Origin: 40-80 sp040394775
GTDB lineage: Bacteria; Bacteroidota; Bacteroidia; Flavobacteriales_D; Crocinitomicaceae
Reading direction: 5' to 3'
NCBI GenBank assembly: GCA_040394775.1
Contig: JBEBRN010000088.1
Coordinates: forward strand, 1 to 10,205
DNA: 10,205 nucleotides
Part shown: piece after piece, positions 1 to 6,794 of the stretch
Numbering within the stretch: the stretch's first letter is position 1
Layout of the letters: each line of letters opens with the position of its first letter
The notes under the pieces: model-generated
The model's database searches: none
Told to the model about the DNA's origin: nothing
The model's input: the letters and a program-made list of their open reading frames with translations, nothing else
Position numbers and translations under genes: made by a program

Positions 1-2
1 CA

Positions 3-656
3 CAAGGAGTTTATGAAGGCTCCATGCAAATTCAGTTGTCACGCCCTGTTTTCAATACCTCATACAATACCATTCTATTTAAGCATGTGGATGAAAATGT
101 CACTATTGAGTATTCTAGAAACACTGTAGTTAATTTTGCACCTAATCAATACAGAAGTAATTTATCCTCTATCCTAGCCTTCTATGCATACTATATGATC
201 GGTTTAGATTATGATTCATTTAGCCCAAAAGGTGGAACTGCTTATTTTGAACAAGCTTTTAGTATCGTAAATCTAGCGCAATCATCTCGAGATATCGGTT
301 GGTCAAACAACGACCCAAAGAAAAAAAGCCGCTATAACTTAGTAGACAATACATTGAGTCAATTATTCGAACCATTGAGAAATTGTTTTTATGATTATCA
401 TAGAAAGGGAATGGATATTTTGTATGAAAACTACAATGATGGATTAAAATCAATTTATGAATCATTAAACCAGCTCACTTCCATTGGTCAAACCCGTCCT
501 AACTCTGTGAATGTGGTGGAATTTATTCAAGGAAAGAAAAATGAATTTAAATCGTTGTACAGCGATGCTAATCAGGAAGATAAAACCGCGATTGTTAACT
601 TATTAAAAAAATTAGATCCGATAAATTCTTCACAGTACATGGAAATATTGAACTGA
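3..656 (+). CDS. porD: PorD-like DUF4835 protein, 5'-truncated by window edge
   Basis: This is the C-terminal part of a DUF4835 protein, annotated in Bacteroidota as PorD and linked to type IX secretion or envelope function; its exact role is poorly defined. The frame is open to the window edge: from base 3 it reads QGVYEGS directly into the first internal Met at 24, so that Met is not the true start. Typical family members are near 290-300 residues, so about 80 N-terminal residues, including the expected signal peptide, lie upstream. Family-like stretches are QIQLSRPVFNTSYNT, FYAYYMIGLDYDSFS, GGTAYFEQA, YHRKGMDI and RPNSVNVVEF. It has no membrane segment or catalytic motif that I can recognise. 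The stop codon overlaps the recN start by one base (TGATG), so the two genes are probably translationally coupled. The family call rests on remembered similarity and is fairly secure; the function is inferred. Confidence 0.85.
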   Translation, partial: QGVYEGSMQIQLSRPVFNTSYNTILFKHVDENVTIEYSRNTVVNFAPNQYRSNLSSILAFYAYYMIGLDYDSFSPKGGTAYFEQAFSIVNLAQSSRDIGWSNNDPKKKSRYNLVDNTLSQLFEPLRNCFYDYHRKGMDILYENYNDGLKSIYESLNQLTSIGQTRPNSVNVVEFIQGKKNEFKSLYSDANQEDKTAIVNLLKKLDPINSSQYMEILN

Positions 657-2299
657 TGTTAAAAGAGTTACACATTCGGAATTTTGCATTAATTGAATCT
701 ATTAATTTAGAATTCTCGAGTGGTTTTACAGTATTTACGGGTGAAACAGGTTCTGGAAAGTCCATTATTTTAGGAGCCCTAAACTTAATTCTTGGAGAAC
801 GTGCCGATTATAGTGTCATTCGTGATTCAAATCAAAAGACGGTTGTAGAAGCTACTTTTCAAATAGAAGATTTACAACTAGATGACTTCTTCAAAAACAA
901 CGACATTGACTACCAAGCTGAAACATTAATTCGACGTGAAATATCCTCCAATGGAAAATCTCGCGCTTTTATAAATGACACACCTGTTTCTTTAAGTATT
1001 TTAAATCAATTAACTACTCAGTTAATTAAAATTCATTCTCAATATCATACGCAAGCACTTAAATCTAAAAAATTCCAACTCGATTTAGTTGATGACTTGG
1101 CTGGTGTATATATAACCGACTATCAAAAGGATTTTAAAACGTGGAAATCCTTAAAAAGCAAAATAAACACACTTGAAGAACAGTTACTTCAGGCTTCCAA
1201 AGACGCAGATTATAACCAATTTCAAATTCAGGAATTACAAGCGCTAAAATTAGAGGACACCAATTTTGAGGAACTTGAACAGCAATTGGTTCAGTTAGAA
1301 AATGCGACTGAAATCATTCAGCAATTTTCAACGATAAATACAACTATTGAAGGAGAAAACGGTGTTTCATCTCCCTTGAATTCAGTTGTAAGTCAAATAG
1401 GAAAACTACAGCACTTGCATCCAAAGCTTGAAGAATTGAGTTCTCGTTTACATTCAATTATCGTCGAATTAAAAGACGTATCGAATGAAGCAACAGATGC
1501 GGCCGATTCTATTACAATAGATGAAGAAACTCAAAAACTTATCATTCATCAATTAGATTTTTACAATCGTCAACTAAAGAAAAATAAAGTTAATTCTCAG
1601 GTAGAACTAGTCGAAATATTAGATCAGTACTTAGCTTTAAACTCCTCTTCTGAAGATTTAGAAAGAGAAGTCAAAGTAGCACAGCAAGAGTTTAAAGAGA
1701 TAAGTAAAAAACTTAAACAAAGTGCTGATGCTATTCACCAACTGAGAATTTCCTCCAAAGAAACCATAGAAGAACAAGTGACCAAATTGTTGGAGCAACT
1801 AAAATTACCAGGTGCAAAAATCGCTATCCAGTTGACCAAACTTGAAGACTTTACAGAAACAGGATGCACCGAAGTGGAATTACTATTCACTTCCAATAAA
1901 GGAAGTGCTCCACAACCAATTGATAAAGCAGCAAGTGGTGGTGAATTATCCCGTTTGATGCTAGTGTTAGAAAGATTACTTTCTGTCAAAAAGAAATTAC
2001 CAACGTTACTTTTAGACGAAATTGACACTGGTGTTTCCGGTGAAGTTGCTTTAAAGATGGGACAAATGCTAGGAGAAATGGGGCGAAACATGCAATTATT
2101 CTCTATTACTCATTTACCACAAGTAGCTGCCAAAGGACAACACCATCTTAAAGTATTTAAAAAAGAAGAAGATAGTGTCACAAAAACATTCGTCCAGAAA
2201 CTAAGTGAAGAAGAAAGACTCCTCGAAATTGCTGGATTGATGAGTGGTGATAAAGTAAGTGATGCAGCTATTGAAAACGCTAAAATATTAATGCAATGA
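656..2299 (+). CDS. recN: DNA repair protein RecN
   Basis: RecN is a cytoplasmic SMC-like ATPase that acts early in recombinational repair of double-strand breaks. The 547-residue length is normal for the family (about 550). In order: an N-terminal ATPase half with Walker A GETGSGKS at residues 29-36; the RecN-type segment IHSQYHTQ at 126-133; coiled-coil arms rich in Glu, Gln, Lys and Leu at about 155-225 and 325-380; the ABC signature ASGGELSR at 426-433; Walker B LLLDEIDTG at 451-459 with the catalytic Glu; and the H-loop THLPQVAA at 485-492. All ATPase motifs are intact. The start is fixed by the conserved N-terminus MLKELHIRNFALIE and by the one-base overlap with the porD-like stop. Its own stop overlaps the next gene by four bases (ATGA). 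A porD-like gene beside recN is a common Bacteroidota arrangement. Confidence 0.97.
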   Translation: MLKELHIRNFALIESINLEFSSGFTVFTGETGSGKSIILGALNLILGERADYSVIRDSNQKTVVEATFQIEDLQLDDFFKNNDIDYQAETLIRREISSNGKSRAFINDTPVSLSILNQLTTQLIKIHSQYHTQALKSKKFQLDLVDDLAGVYITDYQKDFKTWKSLKSKINTLEEQLLQASKDADYNQFQIQELQALKLEDTNFEELEQQLVQLENATEIIQQFSTINTTIEGENGVSSPLNSVVSQIGKLQHLHPKLEELSSRLHSIIVELKDVSNEATDAADSITIDEETQKLIIHQLDFYNRQLKKNKVNSQVELVEILDQYLALNSSSEDLEREVKVAQQEFKEISKKLKQSADAIHQLRISSKETIEEQVTKLLEQLKLPGAKIAIQLTKLEDFTETGCTEVELLFTSNKGSAPQPIDKAASGGELSRLMLVLERLLSVKKKLPTLLLDEIDTGVSGEVALKMGQMLGEMGRNMQLFSITHLPQVAAKGQHHLKVFKKEEDSVTKTFVQKLSEEERLLEIAGLMSGDKVSDAAIENAKILMQ

Positions 2300-2703
2300 A
2301 TACAGAACAGACCACCCGAAAAATGATTATTTCAGGTATATTACTTATCTTTTTAGGTATAATTCTTGGAGCAGTCGCTGCGCATGCCTTAAAAACAGCA
2401 GGTTTAGCTGATGACAAAATTTCCTCTTTTGAAACAGGGGTACGAATTCAAATGTATACAGGAATAGGATTATTGTTACTAGTTGGTATTCAAAACTACC
2501 TCAAATTCTCTTTAAAAACACCTGTTTATTTATTATGGATTGGTACACTTCTCTTTTCAGGGTCTATCTATTTTTTATCTACCAAAACCATCCATGGTAT
2601 TGACTTAGGAAAGGCATTTGCATTGATAACTCCTGTTGGAGGATTATTGATGATTATTGGTTGGGGAATTATTCTGATGAAATTTATCACACAAAAAAAA
2701 TAA
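2296..2703 (+). CDS. DUF423 (YgdD-type) small membrane protein
   Basis: This is a 135-residue inner-membrane protein of the DUF423 family, related to E. coli YgdD, whose function is unknown. Four hydrophobic segments can be seen at about residues 10-31, 52-70, 76-96 and 107-128. Family hallmarks are GAVAAHAL at 25-32 (usually GAFGAHAL), FSGSIYFL at 87-94, TPVGGL at 112-117 and GW at 122-123. Length and motif spacing match the family. The start overlaps the recN stop (ATGA), which supports this start and coupled translation. The last codons sit in a run of eight A's just before the stop, and the next gene begins one base after the stop. The family call is secure. No function can be inferred beyond co-transcription with recN. 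Confidence 0.92.
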   Translation: MNTEQTTRKMIISGILLIFLGIILGAVAAHALKTAGLADDKISSFETGVRIQMYTGIGLLLLVGIQNYLKFSLKTPVYLLWIGTLLFSGSIYFLSTKTIHGIDLGKAFALITPVGGLLMIIGWGIILMKFITQKK

Positions 2704-2704
2704 T

Positions 2705-3490
2705 ATGTCACTCAACTCATTCAATGTAACATTTCTTGGAACAGGTACTTCGCAAGGAATTCCTTTAATTGGATGTGAGTGTTCTGTTTGCTCCTCAAAA
2801 GATAAGCACGATAAACGTTTGCGGTCTTCTATTTTGATAGAGATAAACGGTAAAAATTATTCAGTAGATGCTGGGCCTGATTTCCGTTACCAAATGTTAC
2901 GAGAAAATGTCAAACAGTTGGAGGGTATTCTATTTACCCATGAACACAAAGACCATGTTGCAGGATTGGATGATGTCCGTCCGTTCAATTATCTAAACAA
3001 TAGAGATATGGATATATATTGTGACGATTTAGTAGAAAGAGCACTCAAACGTGATTTCTTTTATGCTTTTTCAGAAGTAAAATATCCAGGTGTTCCTCGA
3101 TTAAATCTTATTCATATTGATAAAGACACGCCATTCTTCTTGCAGGACGAGGTGAAAGTTATTCCCATTGAAGTTTTGCATTATAATTTACCTGTTTTGG
3201 GATTTAGAATTGAAAACTTCACTTATATCACTGACTGCAAGACAATTAGTGAAGAAGAATTAGAAAAAATAAGAGGAACTGAAATACTTGTTATTAATGC
3301 ACTAAGGGAAGAACAACATATCTCACACCTTAATCTCCGAGAAGCATTGGAACTCATTGAACGTATTCAACCGAAGCAAGCTTATTTAACACACATTTCG
3401 CATCATTTAGGAAAGAGTGAAGATCTTGTCAAAAAGTTGCCTTCAAATGTACTTCCAGCTTATGACGGCTTAAAATTAGCCATTAAGTAA
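2705..3490 (+). CDS. PhnP-type MBL-fold metallo-hydrolase (probable phosphodiesterase)
   Basis: This 261-residue cytoplasmic metallo-beta-lactamase-fold protein belongs to the group containing E. coli PhnP (phosphoribosyl cyclic phosphodiesterase). The N-terminus FLGTGTSQGIP is typical of this group. The dinuclear metal site is complete: H79, H81, D83 and H84 (HEHKDH), H159, D177 (TDCK) and H230. A second, structural zinc site like that of PhnP is indicated by C24, C26 and C29 (GCECSVC) together with H233, three residues after H230. No phn (phosphonate) genes are nearby, so a C-P lyase role is unlikely; the natural substrate, perhaps a cyclic nucleotide or phosphodiester, is unknown. It is the last gene of the porD-recN-DUF423 operon, one base after the preceding stop. 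The fold and metal site are secure; the substrate is not. Confidence 0.9.
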   Translation: MSLNSFNVTFLGTGTSQGIPLIGCECSVCSSKDKHDKRLRSSILIEINGKNYSVDAGPDFRYQMLRENVKQLEGILFTHEHKDHVAGLDDVRPFNYLNNRDMDIYCDDLVERALKRDFFYAFSEVKYPGVPRLNLIHIDKDTPFFLQDEVKVIPIEVLHYNLPVLGFRIENFTYITDCKTISEEELEKIRGTEILVINALREEQHISHLNLREALELIERIQPKQAYLTHISHHLGKSEDLVKKLPSNVLPAYDGLKLAIK

Positions 3491-3506
3491 GTTTAAAGAG
3501 GCTACC

Positions 3507-3530
3507 TGCCATTATTGCATGGCACTTTTT
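3507..3530 (+). terminator. Weak intrinsic terminator after the recN operon
   Basis: TGCCAT (3507-3512) and ATGGCA (3519-3524) form a six-base stem around a six-base loop, followed after one C by five T's. It lies 16 bases after the stop of the MBL-fold gene, where the operon would be expected to end. The stem is short, so termination may be partial, which would let some transcription continue into the ecotin gene. Confidence 0.45.
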
Positions 3531-3544
3531 CGGTATACTCTTTG
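3515..3544 (+). promoter_or_regulatory. Possible promoter for the ecotin gene
   Basis: A TTG at 3515-3517 is followed, 18 bases later, by TACTCTTTG at 3536-3544. This resembles the Bacteroidota layout TTG-N17-23-TAnnTTTG, but with three bases instead of two between TA and TTTG. The ecotin start lies about 30 bases further on. It overlaps the weak terminator hairpin, so it is only a candidate. Confidence 0.25.
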
Positions 3545-3575
3545 CTTATATCCTAATCAATTTAAAAGATTAAAT

Positions 3576-4037
3576 ATGAAAAAAACATTTTTGTTTGTTG
3601 TGATGATATTTTTAGGGATGAGCGCTATTGCTCAAGGCACTATCGATATTTCTAAGTTTCCTGAAGCACCAGAAGGGTATAAAAAAGTAGTAATTAATTT
3701 ATCTGAAAAGAGGAATGAAAATCTATTAAAAATTGAATTAACAGTTGGTAAAGAAGTGGAGGTAGATAAATGCAATACGTTTTTCTTAATGGGAAATATC
3801 AAAGAATCAGAATTGAGCGGCTGGGGCTATCCCTATTATGATTTTAAATCAGATGGAAATGTTGCTGGTACTAAAATGGGATGTGTTGATGATGGAAAAA
3901 TAATGAAGTTTGTCACAGGTCAAAGTAAAGTAATCGACTATAATTCAAAGTTACCTGTTGTGATATATATTCCTAATGACATGCAAGTAAAATATCGTGT
4001 TTGGAAAGCCAAAAATAAGTGGATTACTATAAAATAA
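3576..4037 (+). CDS. eco: Ecotin-family periplasmic serine protease inhibitor
   Basis: Ecotin is an exported, dimeric inhibitor of trypsin-fold serine proteases. The 153-residue product has a signal peptide (MKKTFLFVVMIFLGMSAIA, then Q). The mature part matches E. coli ecotin throughout: GWGYPYYDF at 82-90, YNSKLPVVIY at 122-131 and the C-terminal dimer arm VKYRVWKA at 138-145. C66 and C103 correspond to the ecotin disulfide (C50-C87 of the E. coli mature protein). Aligning the reactive loop TKMGC (99-103) with E. coli TMMAC places Lys100 at P1, where E. coli has Met84; P1' Met is kept. I chose the Met at 3576. A longer frame reaches 3519, but those 19 extra residues would bury the signal peptide and overlap the terminator-like hairpin. 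Flanking terminators suggest a single-gene unit. The family call is secure; the target protease is unknown and could be the cell's own or foreign. Confidence 0.93.
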   Translation: MKKTFLFVVMIFLGMSAIAQGTIDISKFPEAPEGYKKVVINLSEKRNENLLKIELTVGKEVEVDKCNTFFLMGNIKESELSGWGYPYYDFKSDGNVAGTKMGCVDDGKIMKFVTGQSKVIDYNSKLPVVIYIPNDMQVKYRVWKAKNKWITIK

Positions 4038-4062
4038 TACTTAATCATTAAACGGAAAGAAT

Positions 4063-4100
4063 AAAAATCTCTGATTGCATAAACGATCAGAGATTTTTTT
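4063..4100 (+). terminator. Intrinsic terminator after the ecotin gene
   Basis: AAAAATCTCTGAT (4063-4075) pairs perfectly with ATCAGAGATTTTT (4086-4098) around a ten-base loop, and the T-run continues to 4100. This is a strong Rho-independent terminator 25 bases after the ecotin stop. The A-tract on the left arm means it could also work on the minus strand, but no minus-strand gene is seen here. Confidence 0.9.
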
Positions 4101-4125
4101 ATTTAATATTTCTCACAATAATTGA

Positions 4126-4154
4126 TTGATAGTATTTATTTTTTTGTACTTTAG
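4126..4154 (+). promoter_or_regulatory. Probable promoter of the secreted hydrolase gene
   Basis: TTG at 4126-4128 and TACTTTAG at 4147-4154 are separated by 18 bases, matching the Bacteroidota -33/-7 layout (TTG-N17-23-TAnnTTTG) with one mismatch in the -7 box. It sits between a strong terminator and the hydrolase start at 4181, so some promoter is required here. The 26 bases between the -7 box and the ATG are AT-rich with no Shine-Dalgarno sequence, as is usual for this phylum. Confidence 0.5.
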
Positions 4155-4180
4155 TAAACAAATTATAATATAAATTAACT

Positions 4181-5425
4181 ATGAAAAAAATTTTACTAAC
4201 GCTTGGTATTGCTTTAGCCGCTCTGGTTACAACACAAGCAAACGCACAAGATTGCTCTGGAAATAGATACAAACAAGTCATCTTCACGGATATTGACTCT
4301 GTTATGAATGTAAAGTACGGATCTAACTTTAAACAAGACGGTGTAACAAACGAAGACCTGTATATGGATGTTTACTTTCCAAAAAATGATGCTGATAATA
4401 GTCGTGCGGTTATCCTATTAGCTCACGGAGGGTCATTTATTGGAGGAGATAAAGCTGATGTAGCAGCAATGTGTAAGTATATGGCATCAATGGGATATGT
4501 TGCTATCACTATTAATTACCGTTTATTAGCTGTAGACGCTTCTGTTTTCACAAACCTTGGTCCAGCGTTTAAACAAGCAGTTGTTCGTGCAATTCATGAC
4601 ATGAGAGCATCAATTCGTTACGTAAGAAACTCAGCAGATAATGGTAACCCTTACGGAATTAACCCAGATTTAATTATAACTGGAGGTGTTTCAGCAGGTG
4701 CAATTATGACAAATCATGTTACCTACTTAGATAAAGATAGTGAAGTACCTACAGATTTAATGGCATATATGACAGCTCAAGGTGGTCTTGAAGGAAATTC
4801 TGGAACTCCAGGAGTAAGCAGTGTTCCACAAATGAACTTAAGTATGTGTGGAGCTGTAATGGATACTACATGGATTAATGCAGGTGATCAACCATATTAT
4901 GGTATTCATACTACTGATGACGATATCGTTCCTTACTTATATGGTCAACCTAATGTTATGGGAATGACAATTCCTGTTGACTTATACGGTGATTCATTAA
5001 TTTTTATTCGTTCTAACGGTCAAGGCGTTAGCGCTAAATACAAAAACTATTTAACCGGAGGTCACTGTGGTTTCCTTCAAAATCCTACTCAATTGTCTGA
5101 GACAATGGATGACATGATGGGATTCACCTATCATAATCTATGTGAGACAGGTTTATTGAATACCAATAATATTGCTGATAAATTATATTTCTCTGCATAT
5201 CCTAATCCTACATCTTCTGATTTGACAATTGAAATTCCTAGCAATCAGTGGGAATCAACAATTGCTATCGTAGATTTATTAGGTAAAACTGTTTTTACAG
5301 CGACAATTCCTGCAACACAATCTATTTACAATGTAAATGTGAGCACAATGCCTGCTGGAATTTACCAAGTAAGAGTTCAAACAAACGATGGCCGTATGGC
5401 AATTCAAAAAATCGTTGTTGAATAA
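4181..5425 (+). CDS. Secreted alpha/beta hydrolase with T9SS sorting domain
   Basis: This 414-residue exported esterase/lipase-like enzyme has a signal peptide at residues 1-23 (ending QANAQ, then DCSG). The catalytic domain spans about 24-325. It has an oxyanion-hole motif AHGGSF at 81-86, the nucleophile elbow GVSAG at 169-173 with Ser171, a likely acid in TTDDDIVPY (Asp246-Asp248) and a likely catalytic His295 in GGHCGF. The C-terminal 80 residues or so form a type A T9SS sorting domain: YPNPTSSDL at 340-348, a beta-rich core with VDLLGKTVF at 364-372, PAGIYQVRV at 391-399 and a final KIVVE. The enzyme is therefore predicted to cross the outer membrane by type IX secretion and be released or anchored at the surface, with the tail cut off. 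The substrate is unknown; the motif set resembles carboxylesterases, acetyl-xylan esterases and polyester depolymerases. Its own promoter and terminator make it monocistronic. Confidence 0.9.
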   Translation: MKKILLTLGIALAALVTTQANAQDCSGNRYKQVIFTDIDSVMNVKYGSNFKQDGVTNEDLYMDVYFPKNDADNSRAVILLAHGGSFIGGDKADVAAMCKYMASMGYVAITINYRLLAVDASVFTNLGPAFKQAVVRAIHDMRASIRYVRNSADNGNPYGINPDLIITGGVSAGAIMTNHVTYLDKDSEVPTDLMAYMTAQGGLEGNSGTPGVSSVPQMNLSMCGAVMDTTWINAGDQPYYGIHTTDDDIVPYLYGQPNVMGMTIPVDLYGDSLIFIRSNGQGVSAKYKNYLTGGHCGFLQNPTQLSETMDDMMGFTYHNLCETGLLNTNNIADKLYFSAYPNPTSSDLTIEIPSNQWESTIAIVDLLGKTVFTATIPATQSIYNVNVSTMPAGIYQVRVQTNDGRMAIQKIVVE

Positions 5426-5450
5426 GAATTATCTTTTTCTTTAGTATATT

Positions 5451-5481
5451 AGTCCGGCAATTTATTGTCGGACTTTTTTTT
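5451..5481 (+). terminator. Intrinsic terminator after the hydrolase gene
   Basis: AGTCCGGCAA (5451-5460) pairs with TTGTCGGACT (5465-5474), with one G-U pair, around a four-base TTTA loop. A run of eight T's (5474-5481) follows. It is a strong terminator 25 bases after the hydrolase stop. Only five bases separate its T-run from the aroK start codon, so the same hairpin forms the immediate upstream region of aroK. Confidence 0.9.
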
Positions 5482-5486
5482 AGCAT

Positions 5487-6005
5487 ATGAGCAATATCTT
5501 TTTGATTGGATTTATGGGAGCCGGAAAAACGACCGTCGGTAAGGAATTAGCTGCATTACTACACTATTCTTTCTTGGACACCGATCAGTGGATTGAGCAT
5601 GAAGAGAAACAGTCAATCACTTCTATTTTTGAACAAAAAGGAGAAGATTATTTTAGAGAGAAAGAAGCTAAACTCATTTCATCCATAAAGGATTTAAAAG
5701 AAATTGTGGTAGCTGTTGGCGGAGGATTACCTTGTTATAATAATAATATGACTAAAATGCGTCAATTAGGAACGGTCATCTATCTTAAAGCTCATAATGA
5801 TAAACTATTCGGACGATTAAAAGAAGATACCACTACTCGCCCCTTATTGAGAAATAAAACAGATGAAGAATTGAAAATATTCATCGCTGAAAAACTTCAA
5901 TCAAGAGAAAAGTATTTTGAAAAGGCGCATCATACACTAATTATTGAAAAGAAATCACCAATTGAGCTTGCTCAAATCATAAAAGAAAAGGTGAACATTC
6001 AGTAG
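5487..6005 (+). CDS. aroK: Shikimate kinase
   Basis: Shikimate kinase phosphorylates shikimate to shikimate 3-phosphate with ATP, the fifth step of the pathway to chorismate and aromatic amino acids, in the cytoplasm. The 172-residue length is normal. Visible motifs are Walker A GFMGAGKT at 8-15, the shikimate-binding Asp in DTD (31-33), Arg57 in YFREKE, GGG at 78-80, the lid Arg118 in TTTRPLL and Arg140 in SREKYFEKA. All key residues are present. The start is fixed because the family N-terminus MSNIFLIGFMGAGKTT begins the first beta strand; the next Met (residue 10) lies inside Walker A. The ATG is only five bases beyond the preceding terminator's T-run, leaving no room for a separate promoter or ribosome site after the hairpin. 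No other shikimate-pathway gene is in the window. Confidence 0.97.
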   Translation: MSNIFLIGFMGAGKTTVGKELAALLHYSFLDTDQWIEHEEKQSITSIFEQKGEDYFREKEAKLISSIKDLKEIVVAVGGGLPCYNNNMTKMRQLGTVIYLKAHNDKLFGRLKEDTTTRPLLRNKTDEELKIFIAEKLQSREKYFEKAHHTLIIEKKSPIELAQIIKEKVNIQ

Positions 6006-6156
6006 TTAAAGTGCTAATTACTAACTGTTTTAATATATAAAGAATAATAAAAAGCACACTTTTTTCAGCCCCATTTTCTACATTTTAAAATAAATGGCAG
6101 ATATATGGCTGAATGTTTGAAAAAAAAATTAATTTTGCAACACTAATATTTATAAA
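6006..6156. other. Intergenic gap between aroK and the TPR gene
   Basis: This 151-base, very AT-rich gap has no open frame of note. GTGCT (6011-6015) can pair with AGCAC (6053-6057), which is followed by CTTTTTT within a few bases. That is a possible weak aroK terminator, but its loop is about 37 bases. CAGCC (6066-6070) and GGCTG (6107-6111) could also pair over a long loop. The right end holds a run of nine A's (6120-6128) and a -7 box, described separately. I see no convincing RNA gene or riboswitch. Confidence 0.4.
6106..6137 (+). promoter_or_regulatory. Probable promoter of the TPR-ribH-glmM operon
   Basis: TAATTTTG at 6130-6137 is an exact match to the Bacteroidota -7 consensus TAnnTTTG and lies 19 bases before the TPR gene start. 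The -33 element is poor: TGG at 6106-6108 has the right spacing (21 bases), while a better TTTG at 6116-6119 is too close. The A-run just upstream of the -7 box could act as an UP-like or spacer element. The upstream position and perfect -7 box support the call. Confidence 0.5.
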
Positions 6157-6786
6157 ATGTTTGAAGATTTAAAAGACCTTGATTTCAGAGATGCGTTAAA
6201 AACTAACAAGAAATTTCGTTTGGCAACTTATGGACTTGGAGCAATTATGCTTGTTGTGATTGGTTATTTTGCATATGATTATTTCGTTTTTACTCCTAAG
6301 AATGAGAAATCTAAAGATTCTTACTATACCGCATTAAACTATGCTTCATTAGATTCAGTTGATTTAGCTATTGACGAAGCAAAAAGAGGTGTTAAAAAGT
6401 TTGACGGTAAAATTGGTGGTGAATTAAGCCAATTCATCTTAGCAAGAGAATTAATGGAGAAAGGTGAGTATAAAAAAGCATTAAAAGAATTAGAAGGCGT
6501 TAAATTAGACGACACATTCCTTTCTATTGCTACTATTAGTCTTCAAGGAGATTGTTATTCTGAAATGAAAAACTACAAGAAAGCGAAGGAGCTATATATG
6601 AAAGCTGCAAAGAAAAATGTAAATGATAAAACAACTCCTGAAAATCTATTCAAAGCTGCTTTAGTTTCTGAAAAGTTAAATCAGAAGAAGGAAGCTTTTG
6701 AGCTTTACACACAAATCAACAAGGAATATCCAAATTACGGTTCAATAAAATCGATCGAAAAGTATATTTCAAGAACCCAAAACTAA
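6157..6786 (+). CDS. Membrane-anchored tetratricopeptide-like protein
   Basis: The 209-residue product has a short basic cytoplasmic N-terminus (1-23), one membrane segment at about 24-46 (ending YFAYDYFVF), and an extracytoplasmic helical domain. TPR-like helical pairs can be seen at about 89-115 (LMEKGEYKKALKELEGV), 124-152 (GDCYSEMKNYKKAKELYMKA) and 162-190 (EKLNQKKEAFELYTQINKE). This layout, one N-terminal anchor followed by TPRs, resembles YfgM-type proteins that assist envelope protein folding or complex assembly. That comparison is structural inference only. It is the first gene of a compact operon, with ribH starting eight bases after its stop. A TPR gene directly before ribH recurs in Bacteroidota, but the reason is not known to me. 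The fold is likely; the function is not assigned. Confidence 0.82.
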   Translation: MFEDLKDLDFRDALKTNKKFRLATYGLGAIMLVVIGYFAYDYFVFTPKNEKSKDSYYTALNYASLDSVDLAIDEAKRGVKKFDGKIGGELSQFILARELMEKGEYKKALKELEGVKLDDTFLSIATISLQGDCYSEMKNYKKAKELYMKAAKKNVNDKTTPENLFKAALVSEKLNQKKEAFELYTQINKEYPNYGSIKSIEKYISRTQN

Positions 6787-6794
6787 GTTAAGAT

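Noticed and set aside
259..465. Minus-strand open frame of 68 codons inside the porD-like gene
   Set aside because: It lies wholly within a well-supported + strand gene and has an odd Cys/His-rich, low-complexity composition with no family resemblance.
1735..2091. Minus-strand open frame of 118 codons inside recN
   Set aside because: It is antisense to the conserved signature and Walker B region of recN; its Ser/Pro-rich translation is what the complement of that coding sequence would give.
2693..2707. Run of eight A's at the DUF423 end that could by +1 slippage fuse it to the MBL-fold protein
   Set aside because: The downstream gene has its own start one base after the stop, and fusing a membrane protein to this hydrolase has no support; A-runs are common in AT-rich genomes.
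3519..3575. Longer N-terminus for ecotin starting at 3519
   Set aside because: The extra 19 residues precede a textbook signal peptide starting at 3576 and overlap a hairpin plus promoter-like sequence.
4099..4287. Minus-strand open frame of 62 codons over the hydrolase promoter and signal peptide
   Set aside because: It spans a terminator T-run, the promoter region and the hydrolase start, and its product resembles no known protein.
3576..5425. Ecotin and secreted hydrolase as a toxin/inhibitor or protease/inhibitor pair
   Set aside because: The hydrolase has an alpha/beta-hydrolase fold with esterase-like motifs, not a trypsin fold that ecotin would bind, and a strong terminator separates the two genes.
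6006..6156. Possible small RNA or FMN riboswitch upstream of the TPR-ribH operon
   Set aside because: The gap lacks the conserved FMN-element sequences, only weak long-loop pairings are seen, and the riboswitch would have to act across the TPR gene.
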